64,000 nt of DNA, taken from Lithobates sylvaticus. Taxonomy: Eukaryota; Chordata; Amphibia; Anura; Ranidae. A program made the translations under genes and the position numbers. Positions 44,847-56,469 of this stretch are shown in pieces. The notes under the pieces are model-generated. The model had not been told where the DNA came from. It did not search any database and worked only from the letters and a program-made list of their open reading frames with translations. Every line of letters starts with the position of its first letter. Within the stretch, counting starts at the first letter, position 1. The stretch spans positions 116,018,252 to 116,082,251 of the forward strand of contig CM053033.1 of NCBI GenBank assembly GCA_028564925.1, in the 5' to 3' direction.

Positions 44847-46150
44847 CCACTTCAGCCCCTGAAGCCCCCTTCCTGATCAGGCCATTTTTTGCGATACTGC
44901 ACTTTGTCGCTTTAACTGACAATTTCGCGGTCGTGCGACATTGTACCCAAACAAAATGTATTTCCTTTTTTCCCCACAACAAGCTTTCTTTTGGTGGTAT
45001 TTGATCACCTCTCTGCATTTTTTATTTTTTGCGCTATAAACAAAAAAGTGCGACAATTTTGAAAAAAAAAAAAAAAAAAAAGCACAATATTTTGTACTTT
45101 GTGCTATAATAAATATCCCATAAAAATAAATAAAATGTCTTAATCAGTTTAGCCCGATAGGTATTCTTCAACATATTTTTGGTAAAATATTAATTGGTTT
45201 GCGCAAAAGTTATAGCGTCTACAAAATAGGGGATAGATTTATGGCATTTTTAATATAATTTTTTTTATTTTATTTTACTAGTAATGGCAGCGATGTGCGA
45301 TTTTTATTGGGATTGCAACATTGTGACGGACACATCGGACACTTTTGACACTTTTTTGGGACCAGTGACATTTATACAGCGATCAGAGCTAAAAATAGCC
45401 ACTGATTACTGTATAAATGTCACTGGCAGGGAAGGGGTTAACACTAGGGGCGATCAAGGGGTGTGTTCCCTATGTGTGTTTCTAACTGTGGGGGGAATGT
45501 GGCTGACTAGAGGAGGAGAGAGATCCTTGTTCCTACTTCCACACAATCTGTCTCCTCTTCCCTGACAGAACCAGGATTTGTGTGTTTACACACACAGATC
45601 CCGGTTCTCGCTCTGTCACGAGCGATCGCGGGTGGTCATCGCGCCCAGGGCCGGTGCTACCACTAGGCAAACTAGGCGGCCACCTAGTGCGCACTGTTGC
45701 CCGGGGGCGCCCGGCCGCTGGTTTCCCTACTCTCCGTCTCCGTGCTATGTAAGTTTTCAGTGCTGTATTATAAATACCTCTGTAATAAATGTTATAACCT
45801 CTAGTGAGTGCTGCTGGGATAAAGCGTGCGCATTTCGGGGGATGCAGGGGATGCCTCTGCTGCCTGTTATTCAGGCAGCCGATTTGTAGTGTCATTATAG
45901 AGGCCCAGCACTGGAACGGAAGCAAACATCCCCTGCGCGCCTCTATGATCAGTGCTCTCTACTGCAGCCGCATGCTTCCTCTATCGCCGGCTTCTGTCAC
46001 AGTGATGATCGGGCAAAGGGGGTGGATTCAGGGGCAGAGCGGCAAAATTAGGTTTCGCCTGGGATGTCAAAAATCCTTGCACCATCCCTGATCACGCCAG
46101 CCGGGCACGCGCATCGGCTCCAGGGAAGCGCGCTGCGGGCACGCGTGCCT
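44847..46150. mobile_element. TTAA-flanked CCACTTC MITE, longest copy
   Basis: Starts CCACTTCAGCCCC after TTAA (44843-44846). Left-end sequence is shared with 11907 and 23072. It contains GGATTTGTGTGTTTACACACACAGATCC and other hairpins, and hosts a hAT-like MITE at 45646-46090. The right end is uncertain. Confidence 0.65.
45646..46090. mobile_element. hAT-like MITE with 8-bp duplication
   Basis: CAGGGCCGGTGCTACC at the left and GCACCATCCCTG at the right form CAGGGNNGGTGC inverted termini. Flanks ATCGCGCC (45638-45645) and ATCACGCC (46091-46098) differ at one base, as an 8-bp hAT duplication would after some decay. The interior has ACTAGGCAAACTAGGCGGCC. Noncoding. Confidence 0.82.
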
Positions 46151-46288
46151 GCTATAGCATCTTGAAGACACCTGGTATCCAGCTGTCAGATGCTAGAACC
46201 TTAACTAGCTGTAGGCATTTGGCAGGTTGATGATACATGGGTTTTAATGTTTTGAGGGGGCAAGTATAATCCCAGCTCAGAGAGTTAA

Positions 46289-46753
46289 AGAGGGAGTTCC
46301 GCTGTTTTTTTTTTTTAAAGTCAGCAGCTACAAATACTACAGCTACTGGTTTTTAAAATATGGACACTTACCCATCCATCGCGCCCGTGATGTCAGCACC
46401 CGAAGCTGATCTGTCGATCGGCTCTCGGGTGCTGCTGCGGCCATCTTCGGTATGGGAATCGGGAAGTGAAGCCTTGCGACTTTACTTCCCGGTTCCCTAC
46501 TGCGCATGCGCGAGTCGCGCTGCGCAATAAGGACGGTCCCTGCTGTCTCTGGGATCCGTGTGTTTTCCCAGCAGACAGCGGGGGCCCTGCAGGAAGTGGC
46601 GTAAATACCCGCAGATTCTGTGGATATCTATGCCCGGAAGTGGATGCAGATACCTGTATTATACATAGTACCACCCTGAAAGGTGCAATTGTGGCACCGG
46701 AGGGCGGGAGGGTTCCGATGAGCGCAAGTTCCACTTTAGGGTGGGACTCCGCT
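46289..46753. mobile_element. TTAA MITE, AGCGGAG family, copy 2
   Basis: Right end GGGTGGGACTCCGCT then TTAA (46754-46757); left TTAA at 46285-46288. The left terminus is slightly altered (AGAGGGAGTTCCGCTG). Interior collinear with 43540-44000. Confidence 0.85.
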
Positions 46754-47020
46754 TTAAGGCCCTTTATATAGACTGGTCCATGGATCCAGGGTCCTGACAA
46801 GGTACAAAGGAAATGATCTGGAGACAAGCACAGGTACATACTGGTATCACCAGGACATTTATGATTACCTTTACAAGGACAGAAGTACACAAGACAAATG
46901 TAGGTTTAACACTTGATTTGTATATTGTTCGTTTGGGAAAAATAATACATTCCTCTTTACCTGACCCTGGTCTGATTTGGCAAGCAGTACACTATTCTCA
47001 CAATCTGCAATATTCTTTAG

Positions 47021-47167
47021 AAACTGCAAGATATGGAGGAAAAAAGGATAGCACGGCTGGGGGAATCACTGAAAATGTATGCCGAAATAGACCGCCAAGT
47101 CATCCCAATCATCGGTAAATGTCTTGATGAGATCACAAAATCTGCAGAGTCCATCAACGAGAAGCAG
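47021..47167 (+). CDS. FNBP1: FNBP1-like F-BAR protein, internal exon (end of F-BAR)
   Basis: 49 codons between TATTCTTTAG and GTAGGAGC, phase 0 at both ends, joining in frame to the exon at 41316-41444. It begins [16 protein letters not shown] and holds [19 protein letters not shown], diagnostic of the family's last F-BAR helices. This form is nearest FNBP1; KLQDM is also seen in TRIP10, so the family call is firmer than the paralogue. A pyrimidine-rich tract begins about 40 bp after the donor. Confidence 0.9.
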
Positions 47168-47204
47168 GTAGGAGCTTGAGTTGTTTGAATTTGTATTCCA
47201 TGCC

Positions 47205-47495
47205 ATCCATCATTCCCTTCCCTTTTCTCCCTTCCTTCCTTTCATTTATTCTTTTCCTTTCCTTACTTCCTACCTTCCATTCTTCTCTTCTTTTCATTCT
47301 TTCATGCCTTCCTTCCCACCCTCCATCTGTTCATTTGTTTCTACCCTCCATTTCTTTTTCCTCATTCATCTCTACCTTCAATATTCCCATTCCTTCTTTT
47401 TCATTTTTTTGCTGCTTTCCAATCTTCTCTTCATCTCATCTTCCCTCACTTCTTTCTGCTCTTTTTGTTTTTTTTTTCTTCCCTTCTTTCTTTCC
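47205..47495 (+). repeat. Polypyrimidine (CTTCC/TTTC) tract
   Basis: Nearly 290 bp of C and T built from CCTTCCTTT, TTCATTC and CATCT-like units. Frames through it are compositional. It lies in the intron just after the 47021-47167 exon. Confidence 0.85.
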
Positions 47496-47499
47496 TTAA

Positions 47500-47870
47500 A
47501 GTGGTATTAAACCCCCCCAAAAATGTAACATATTGCAGCTTACTAGTCCTTAATGTGGTGGCTGCATTTGTTTTCCTTTTTTTTTAGGCTTTTTTCTTGG
47601 TGATTCAGCCAATAACACACGTCCTGTCTTAGGGTGGCTCCTCTATCTACGGAGGATCAATGGAGTCACCCTTGGACAGCAGTACTATCTGAAGACAGTA
47701 TTGTTAAATGGACTAGTAGATATAGTCCATCTAAAGCCTACGAGAAAGGGATGTCCTAAAACAGAACCATATGCCAGTCTCTTGGCCTTTTTTTTGTCGG
47801 AAGAGGAAACTGCAAAAAGGCAAAAAAAAGAAAAAAATCTTCTATGGGAAATGTTATATCTTTCATTAAA
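47500..47870. mobile_element. Possible TTAA MITE
   Basis: Starts AGTGGTATTAAACCC after TTAA (47496-47499). The right end near CATTAAAG is not a clear inverted copy. Interior hairpin GTACTATCTGAAGACAGTATTG. Confidence 0.4.
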
Positions 47871-48291
47871 GTGATAAATCACAATTCAAGACTTGTTATA
47901 GAACTAGTAACTTTAATTTAAAAAATAAATCCTTGGAATTTAGAGAAGTGTTATGGCTTCCTGGTTTACACCCCAGGCGAAATGTTTAGCCTTGGCTGCA
48001 TCTTATCACTGAACATGTTGAACTCTTACCTCAGTAACCCCATATTTCACCACCCTATCTCCATTATTGTCTACAATCAGGAAGATGGTAGTTTGACAAC
48101 ATCCACGACCTGTGTGTTTTCAGATGACATTTATCTGGAGAGGAAAGGGAGGGTTGTTTTACATCACTCATTTCCTGATCTTATTTTTAGGTGGAGAGAT
48201 ATTGCACTCTCTTATTGAACACTCTTAGTGACAGAAAGATGCCATAAACGTTTTGGTATTTATTCTCTGTTCTCTATATATCTGTTAATAA

Positions 48292-48544
48292 GGCCCCTTC
48301 CACACTTGTGCGACTACCTTGATTTTGCCGTGATTCGTGGCCGTGATTTTTGCCTCAATTTTAAGGAATGCCTGTGTAAGTGGCATTAAAATCGGACCAA
48401 AGTAGTGCAGGGACTACTTTGAAGTCGGAACGTCTTGAAGTCGTACTAATATGAATGGCTGTCATTGGAAATCATGAGGAACGACTTGTCATGCTACTTT
48501 GCAGTCCCAAATCGTGTGACAAGTCGTATAAGTGTGAAGGGGCC
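48292..48544. mobile_element. Harbinger-like MITE with TAA duplication
   Basis: GGCCCCTTCCACACTTGTGCG at the left; ATAAGTGTGAAGGGGCC at the right; TAA on both sides (48289-48291, 48545-48547). Internal GAAGTCG/CGACTTC inversions. Noncoding. Confidence 0.82.
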
Positions 48545-48745
48545 TAAGAATGTTTTTTCCTAGAGAAAAGTCCCTTCGAAAATATATAACCTTTCAAAGA
48601 CGACATACCTTCTAGAATCACCCTACCCTAATAGTAACTGATAGTCATGCTCATTCTACCATTGTGCAAATAATATAAAGATCGGGAAAACTTATATATT
48701 TCTATATTCCAGATCACATGATAACTGAATAAAATAATTCAATTA

Positions 48746-49396
48746 CTGTATATACTCGAGTATAGGCCAACCCGAATATAAGCCGAGGCACCTAATTTTA
48801 CCACAAAAAAATGGAAAAACCTATTGACTCGAGGAATAAGCCTAGGAAGGGAAAATGCAGAAGCTACTGGGTAAACAATGCCCATTTGCAGCCTTACTGT
48901 GTCCATCTGCAGCCTCCTTGTGTCCATTTGCAGTCTCACTGTGCCCATTTGCAGCCTCCTTGTGCCCATTTGCAGCCTCACTGTGCCCATTTGCAGCCTC
49001 ACTGTGCCCATCTGCAGCCGTACCTTTGATTACTAAAACAGCGGGTGTCTCCTGCTGTTATGCAGTCTGTGCGGCGGTTGTCCATTGTAACAAAGCCCTG
49101 CCTCCTCCTCGTCCATGATATGCGGAACACTGACACAGTTTCCCAGCATTGTTTCAGTGTTCCTCTGGAGGAGGAGGCAGGGCTTTGTTACAATGGACAG
49201 CTGCCGAACAGACTGCATAACACAGCGGGAGACATCCACTGTTTTAGTAATCAAAGGTACGGCTGCAGATGGGCACAGTGAGGCTGCACCCTCACTCGAG
49301 ACCCCCACTCGAGACCCTGACTCGAGTATAAGCCGAGGGGGGGTTTTTCAGCCTAAAAAATGGGCTGAAAACTCGGCTTATACTCAAGTATATTTG
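48746..49396. mobile_element. ACTCGAGTATAAGCCGAG repeat
   Basis: Inverted termini: CTGTATATACTCGAGTATAGGCC at the left and the complement of ACCAAATATACTTGAGTATAAGCC at the right. The interior holds a short tandem repeat (CCCATTTGCAGCCTCACTGTG, about 48890-49015) and a long palindrome. A repeat of this type is known to me from fish and frogs. No coding capacity. Confidence 0.75.
49017..49264. repeat. Long palindrome inside the ACTCGAG repeat
   Basis: Arms of about 95 bp: GCCGTACCTTTGATTACTAAAAC and GTTGTCCATTGTAACAAAGCC at the left, GGCTTTGTTACAATGGACA and GTTTTAGTAATCAAAGGTAC at the right. A second nested pair (GGAACACTGA / TCAGTGTTCC) lies in the centre. Confidence 0.9.
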
Positions 49397-49479
49397 GTAA
49401 GTTAAAATAGAAACTGCAGGCAAATAGCTAGATTTAGTTACATACAGCCGGCCTGGTAACTATTTTTTCCAGCTGCAGT

Positions 49480-49925
49480 TTAAGGATAAGTTCACTTTTT
49501 AAAAATAAAATGTGCATTTATTTTATGTTTGCCAGGGTATCTGCTTGACCGTACATCCCATACAGGTAAGCAGATACAATCTGACAGGGAGCATTAATGA
49601 ACTACCATGACGCTCCACAGCACCATGGTAGTTCATTGAAAACTACAAGCCGACAGCCACAAAGGCTGCCAGACCTTGTCGTTTTCCATGCCCAGAGCCC
49701 TGTCAATCAGTGATGCGGCTGGGTGGGCAGAGCCAAGGCCGATCCACTGGAAGTTCTCCTCCACACAACCTTCTAGGACATGTCACAGGTCCCAGAAGGC
49801 TGTGTGACTATTTACAAAGTGGCCAGCCGGCTGTGAAGCCACAAGGAATCACAGCTGGCTGCCCAAAGTAAACATCCTGGCATCGGGGACCTGAAGATCA
49901 TTGAAGAACTGGTTTAAGTGAGGAC
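49480..49925. repeat. Dispersed MITE-like repeat
   Basis: From TTTAAGGATAAGTTCAC to CTGGTTTAAGTG, with inner arms CATGGTAGTTCATT and AATGAACTACCATG. Hairpin-rich, noncoding; family unnamed. Confidence 0.45.
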
Positions 49926-49929
49926 AGCA

Positions 49930-51640
49930 CTGGACCCCTGGACAGATGAGTGTCCTTATAATAAGTCAGAGGCTTCAGTATTTGTAGCTGTGGATCTATA
50001 AATATTTGTCATACTTGTTTATTACTTGTTCAGGTTCTTCCTGCTCGGCTGTTGAGAGAGACAAAGTAATTGCACTAAGCCACCAAGACCTTCTAGTAGC
50101 TTTATTAGCAACAACAATAAGCATGTAGTGTGCTTACTACACTATGACGTCACTATCAAAACTATTTTAACGGTAAATCCTGCAATAATAACTCAAAATA
50201 TTCACTTACTAAATATTTACTATAGTTTTTCTTCAAAGATATAAGCAATTGGCCAACCAAAAAAAATCTGCAGTTAGGAGTGCTGGTAGTAAACGCACCA
50301 AAGTCAAAGGGTGCTTCATTTTACCTAATTCATGCCAAGTGGACTTTGGATTTTATAAGGGGGTACACGGTTTAAAGGGCTTATTTGCCCAAATGTTATA
50401 CCATATTTATAGGTCTTGGTCAACCTTAGTCAACCTGGAACCTTGTGTGTCCTTGTTACTCCAGCTGTCGGATCTCCCTGCCATAATTCCTGACTCTGTT
50501 CCTGTCCACCTGTTCCTCCGATATTTGTGTGTTCCATCTTTTATTGGTACATTATTTATAATATAAAATAGTAAATTTAAGAGAGTGGGAACCCCTCACA
50601 ATGGTAACAGTGGGTGTGCAGACCCCGGGAACACAGCACAGATATCTCACCAACAGAATGTCAAGGAGGTAGAAGAAACAGTCAGATGGTTAACCTCCTG
50701 AAACGTACCTGTACAATTGTAGTGGACTGATCCTTTCATAAAGTTTGAATATAAAAGTTCCCAGTGTTTTTGGCTTTTCCTAGTTTCATCTATCATGAAG
50801 TGTTTATTTCCCTCCTGTGTGCATCCCGGGCAGCCTACCAAGCCATGGCATTGATCAAAGACCTGTAGGTACCTGTTTGGTTGCCAGAGGTCCCAGACTT
50901 CCTTCCTTAGCTCACTTTTGATAATCTCTGTGGCCTGCGTTGTTATCTGTTGTTGAGAATGGGGAAATCCTGCCGGCTGGGGAGGACCGGACAGGGAGGA
51001 AATCATGCTTATTGATCCAAATACAGATATTTTTTGTTGTAACAGCATTTCTGCCTTCCTGTTATTGAGAGCAATGATAATACTGTCATGCTTTTTATTT
51101 TTTTTACTTTTTTTTCCTGCCCTGAAACAATTTACAGTTTGGACATTTTCCACGGCTCTCTTCCTAGATATATTCCGCTGTGAGTTATAACCTTACTCGG
51201 GATGAGGAAAGTTACATTTTTATTGCCATTACACTGCTTAAATTCTCAGTAGAGGTTATACTGACATCAGTGGTTGTCAGTGCTTTGTCATTTCAATGTA
51301 TAATTGGTAGTGTTCTGGACTGGTGCTTCAGGTGCAGGATAAGTATGCTTCTGTAAAATTCTTCTTCATTGACTCTGCTCTAATATACTCGTCTAAACAT
51401 GCATAGAGACGCATAAATACATGAAAATTCTGCACTTAAATGTAAAATGTTTTCATTTTTTTTTTTAACGGCTCTGTACTTATTACTGATCATTAAACAG
51501 CTGTGTGAATTGTTACATAGACAACAATACATCCGGAACAGATTAGTACTAATTAGTCTACCCATTCTCCTCTTGACATCAACAAGGCATTTTTGTCCAC
51601 ACAACTGCCGCTCACTGGATATTTTCTTGTTTTTGGACGA
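49930..51640. other. No gene recognised
   Basis: AT-rich intronic DNA with short T-runs. Open stretches at 50249-50566 and 50647-51153 (minus) show no family resemblance and no exon-like splice sites. Confidence 0.4.
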
Positions 51641-51644
51641 TTTT

Positions 51645-51925
51645 CTGTAAACCCTAGAGATGGTTGTGCATTAAAATCCCTGTAGATCAGCAGTTTTTGA
51701 AATACTCAGACGGGCCCGTCTGACACCAACAACCATGACATGTTCAAAGTCACTTAAATACCCTTTCTGCCCCATTCTGATGCTTGTTTTGAACTTTAGC
51801 ATGTCGTCTTCACCCCGTCTAGATGCCTAAATGCATTGAGTTGCTGCCATGTGATTGGCTGATTAGCAATTTGTGTTACCAAGCAATTGAACAGGTGTAC
51901 CTAATAAGGTGGCTAGTGAGTGTAT
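51645..51925. repeat. Widespread vertebrate interspersed repeat
   Basis: AGAGATGGTTGTGCATTAAAATCCC..., TTGAGTTGCTGCCATGTGATTGG and ACAGGTGTACCTAATAAGGTGG are familiar from a repeat common in fish and amphibian genomes. The tail GTGAGTGTA marks the end. Exact class not recalled. Confidence 0.6.
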
Positions 51926-51971
51926 ATATAACATCCTCCTAGATTAGTATGCTAAGCAAATTTTTTTTTTC

Positions 51972-52696
51972 TGTAGCCAAGGAAATGCTGATGTTTTTTT
52001 CTGGTCTGTGCAGGGTTTCACAGGCTGAGAGTTTGGTTGCTTCCCCCTACCTTTCTTCCAGAACACAGGAAGGGAGATTCAACTGATCAGTCTAAATATT
52101 TATCATGGCCTGGCCAATCCCTGGTGAGGAGTGTCCAAAAAGTGGCTGTGAAGGTGACAAATAGTCTAAAACCCTGGAGAGATTGTTCTCTCTCCCCAGT
52201 CTCCCCATGGTTCCAAGCCTTAGGAGGGAGGCTGCTGACCCACTGAGGTAGCCTGTGGATTGTGTAGCTGTTCTTGAAGCCTCAGCTGTTTCAGGGCTAA
52301 GGGCCTGGAGTGATCATCCAGAGAAGCTGGCTATCAGACTTTTCTATAGGGATTGGGTTCAGAGAATGTTTGTTTCCCATCTTGTCTAGAGGAAACTGGA
52401 AGGTGGCAGCTGTCCTGGGGACTTGTGAGTAATGCCTCCTGAGTTGATTCCTGGTGACTGTGTACTTTTGGGATATACAGTAGTTGCCAGAGGTCGCTTG
52501 CACTGAGACTGCTCTCACATGATCGCGCAATGGTTTGGACTATCCCATGCCCTAATCCCTCCCCTGTTTAAAGTTCTTTAAGCAATACATTTCAAAAAGA
52601 CATCACCTAGAGGAGCTTGTGGTGGGCAACCACTGTACTGTTGGGCAAGAACCATCTATTACCAGCGGCCCCTGCAGGGGGTACAGTAGTGCTACA
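51972..52696 (+). mobile_element. Possible solo LTR
   Basis: About 725 bp from TGTAGCCAAGG to GTAGTGCTACA, with TGTAGC/GCTACA inverted termini and an LTR-like internal texture (AGCGGCCCCTGCAGGGGGTACAG near the end). No convincing target duplication (TTTTC against TATAC), which keeps confidence down. Family unknown; no coding region. Confidence 0.4.
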
Positions 52697-52814
52697 TATA
52701 CACGTAGGAAAATTGTATTTATAATAATTTACATTCATAGGGATGAGGTTACTGTTGGGACAGAGGTTTTAGGGTAAAGGTTAAATGTGCAGAACTAGGC
52801 TTGCTGAAGAATTT

Positions 52815-52995
52815 TTGACATCCAGCCTCCATGGGGTGTTGGAAGTCTAATTCCCCCACACCCTTCCCTGTGGTTCTCTCTGCTGACCGCTACATAACTT
52901 CAAGTCACAGTGGTAATGTAGTGGTTGGCAGAAGGAACCATAGAGCACAGAACGAAGCCAGGCACCCAACTCCCCTGGAAGGGTTTTGGATGCTG
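52815..52995. repeat. Imperfect hairpin
   Basis: GACATCCAGCCTCCATGGGG, GGTTCTCTCTGCTGACC and their loose complements GGTTGGCAGAAGGAACC and CTGGAAGGGTTTTGGATGCTG. Probably a small decayed MITE. Confidence 0.45.
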
Positions 52996-53253
52996 AAGAT
53001 TGTTCTGCAAGCTTAGCTCTTCAAGGGAGTGAAGACCGGTGCCATGGGAGGTAGGACAGGTAGGAATTAATTATTTTAGATTTTAAGATCCAACAACACA
53101 TTACCTTCAAATGTTAAAGCAAGCACATCTAACTGGTGTTTAAGGCCCTCTTGTTCCTTTTTTGGGGCCCTCAGTGGTTTTTTTTTATATATAAATTGAA
53201 CAAGGCCCCAGCTGTTCTTCAGTTAAAGAAAAAGACACTCCATATGTAGTTTA

Positions 53254-53653
53254 ATCCCCCGTACCCACGGTCGGAAATTCCGACCACAAAATCCGTCGGA
53301 TTTTGTCCGACACTGGTGTTGCATACACACGGTCGGACAAAGTTGTCGGAAAATTCGATCATTCTGAACGTGGTGACGCTTCGTTGCGTACGACGGAACT
53401 ACGTAGAGGCTATTAGCCAATAGGTTTGGTCTCCTAATTTGATCTGAGCATGCGTGGCACTTTGTCCGTGGGAATTCTCTACACACGATCGGAAAAAGTC
53501 TCATCGAATTTTGTTGTCGGAAAATTTGAGCGCAGGATCTCAAATTTTTTCTGGCGGAAAAAGTCCGATGGAGCCCACACGCGGTCGGATTTTCCGACAA
53601 CATGGTCCGAGCGGACATTTTCCGTCGGAATTTCCGACCGTGTGTACGGGGCA
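53254..53653. mobile_element. MITE, CGTACACACGGTCGG family, copy 2
   Basis: ATCCCCCGTACCCACGGTCGG at the left, CCGACCGTGTGTACGGGGCA at the right, TTA on both sides. The interior is dominated by GGAAATTCCGAC-type palindromes, with the shared GAGCATGCGTGG and TAGCCAATAG segments. Confidence 0.88.
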
Positions 53654-53699
53654 TTAGAGCTCAGTATGTCAGGAAATTATTAGGACCCCTATCTCTGGG

Positions 53700-55224
53700 G
53701 TTAAATGTTAAAGCCCAATTAAAACTTTGGATTAACTTGAGTAAATAAATTGGGATTTTTACTTTCCATGGATTTCAGCTTTAAAAACAAAATTAGTGTG
53801 GGCCTGAGTAGACCTAATGTGGCCACTTAAAGAGTAATTCCACACATATAGGCCCAGTGCTGTGTTTGAGTTTAAGGCCCCATTCACCTGGACAAAGAGG
53901 CCCATACAGCATGAATGAGACATTTATTACTCATCTGGAGCGTCGAGCAGGCAGCCTATGTTAGTAAATGGGAACGCAGCCCACATTTGACAGGTGCACA
54001 GTGCTGAATGCAGACAATGGTGGGGCCAGTTTGGGGTGGACTGGCCTTTTAAATCCACCTTTTTTTAATGTTTGAATATACGGGGAGGTATGTATACATA
54101 GACATGTACTGTATGAGATAGTTCATTCCTCATTGTGACATATCTGTAAGGGGAACATTCATTATATGCTGCCTATGTGTCTTATCACAATCCATTTCTA
54201 GCCACACCAGATGTCACTCATATGTGTCCCTTTCTAATATTATCCCATAATTATGGGGAGGACTTGGAAGATGCATAGAGCTTTTCATCCTCTGTCTTTC
54301 ACATGGAAAAGATTTAGATTAGGAGCAATGTTCCAGCTCCTATTGGCTTTTCTCTTGACTGGATGATCTGTGAGATTTTCACACGGGCACAACATGAAAG
54401 TGTTTGAAAGAACCGTCTGTGTTGCTTGTATTAACCAATTACATTTCTGATCTCATGCAGAGAATTATCTCATATATAGGATGCACTAGAATTGTAGAAG
54501 GATAGGTTGACAATTAGATCTGTTTATTTTGGAACAGATGCATTAAGTTAGTTCTATCTAAATGAGCCGTGTTGGAAGCTTGAGCATCAAACCACTGTAT
54601 TGTTTTTTTATTTCTTGCCTCTGAGGGAGTCCCATGGGGATTTTTTCTCTTAACCTATATTTAAATTTTATCAGCTAAAAACATAATAATTCTGCAACTG
54701 GACCTAAATCTGTTCAGCTACTCTTGTGATTTATACACCCCTGCCACACTACCGAGCCAGGAAGAACACTCTACTGCTATTTAGTCTATTAGGCTTACAA
54801 ATTCCCTTAATTCACAAATAACCTCCCTGCCGATTGGAAAGAGGTGATGATTCTGATGTGTTGTTCAATGAACACGTTGTAGACAAAAAGGGGATTTAGG
54901 AAGCTTCATTGCTAAACCAGGTAAGTGTCATGCATCTGTAAAATACAATAGTGACTGTACAAAATGATAAAGATTTTGTCATACAGAACACTAAATTTGT
55001 ATATATATCAACTGTGTATTTAGCAGTTTGCCTGGCGTTTCACTTTAATTGGTAAAGCTGGCCATATACCTATAGTGGGGCTTTTTTTTTTGTATCCTAC
55101 AGGCTGAAAGAAAAAATCTAACTAATTCCTTCATCCACACTATACACCGTGGATGAATGAATTTCCTACTGCGTCCAGTGATTGAATGCAGCCACTTTTC
55201 TGCCAACAAATTTCCACGCTCCTT
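53700..55224. other. Intronic DNA; non-repetitive block at 54090-54500
   Basis: No exon found. The block 54090-54500 is free of terminal repeats and balanced in composition (GTGACATATCTGTAAGGGG, TTAACCAATTACATTTC, GAGAATTATCTCATATATAG), so it may be old unique sequence. The rest is AT-rich. Confidence 0.35.
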
Positions 55225-56160
55225 TAATTTTCAGTATTCAATCGTTTTTATTGGGTCTCAAAAAGAGATAGAACAAAGTATACATAACAAAACTCAGTGC
55301 GACAGCATAGAGTTTCGAACCTATCATCAGTACACATAGATCAGTCGTAACTCATGATAGGTTGGAAATATAAGAGTTAGTTTTAGTATCGGGTGGCCTA
55401 TGTAGTTGCCTATGTAGCTCTAGCATCTAAAAGGAGATGAAGAGTAGAGTTAAAAAGAGAGTTAAGTGAGGGGGTTGATGGAGGATGAGGGAGGGTAGGA
55501 AGAGAGTCCTAGTTTAGAGGGAGCAGTAAGGTTGGGGGGGGGGGGTTAGTTGGTTGTTTAGCAGTAAGTGCTTTTGGATGCTTTAAGACAGACACCATTG
55601 TAGATTCAATAGGCGGTGGTCAAAGTTTGTTGGGGGGAAAAGCCATGATCCAGTGGTCCCAAATTATACCAAATTTGGACTTAGAAATTTTGGAACGTGC
55701 TGTTATTTTTCATTGATCATGGTCCAATGGACTCAGGATATAACCTCCCAAACAGGGATGCATTGCATTAGCCAGGCCTTAGCTATGACCTATTTAGTAG
55801 CCATGAGAATATGAGTCATAATGGCAAACTGGGTTTGGAGATCCCCTTGGATTTGAGATTGAGTAGAGCTTCTGATGGGTTCATTGTAAGGCTTGTTGGA
55901 AAAGGGTGCGTAGAAGCTGGTAAACCAGAAGCCAAAAGCATTGGGCCACTGTGCAAGTCCACCAGGTATGCAGAGCTCCTCCACTTTTTCAATCAAGGGA
56001 TGTTGAGCAGAAAAGCAGGTGATCGACAGGACCACCCACTGAAGGAGATCTGTCCAGAATTCCTACAGTGTATGGCCAGGTACAGGGTGTGTGTGCCAAG
56101 CTGGAGATTAACACAATCAGTATCCCTTTGTGCTGTGAATATGTAAATGGGCACAGACAT
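55225..56160 (-). pseudogene. LINE 3' fragment (ORF2 tail), L1/Tx1 group
   Basis: On the minus strand, HTWWTCTVAQCFWLLVYQ (about 55985-55930) matches the zinc-finger-like tails WTCPKLQDYW and WWQCPVAQEFW of the two LINEs above, and downstream frames continue as an ORF2 end with several stops. It is followed by a 3' UTR ending CCAATAAAAACGATTGAATAC (about 55258-55236). A 5'-truncated, old copy. Confidence 0.6.
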
Positions 56161-56469
56161 TATTAGGGGTTCCCACTTGTCCTGTTAGAAAAAGGTTTAT
56201 TGAGCATTGTAAAGACCGACTTCAGGCATATGGCAAAAAATAAAGAATGCAGGATATATTTTGTGACAAGTGTCAGTTTATTTTCTTGACCCTTGTTGGA
56301 TCTACGGGGGGCCAGATTAAACATTGTCTTGCATCGGCTTATCTCTGAATATGTATAAATAAAGTGCAGCGCTTTCAATAAAATTAAACATAAACATGTA
56401 TACAGATAAAAGGAAAGTCTTCCAAACAAGTCATTAAGAAGTGTCCCCAAATATATAGTCAGAGATAAC

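Noticed and set aside
47176-47510. Two overlapping frames of about 107 codons rich in Ser, Phe and Leu
   Set aside because: Pure consequence of the polypyrimidine tract.
50249-50566. 105-codon plus-strand open frame
   Set aside because: No family resemblance, no exon-like splice sites, AT-rich intronic context.
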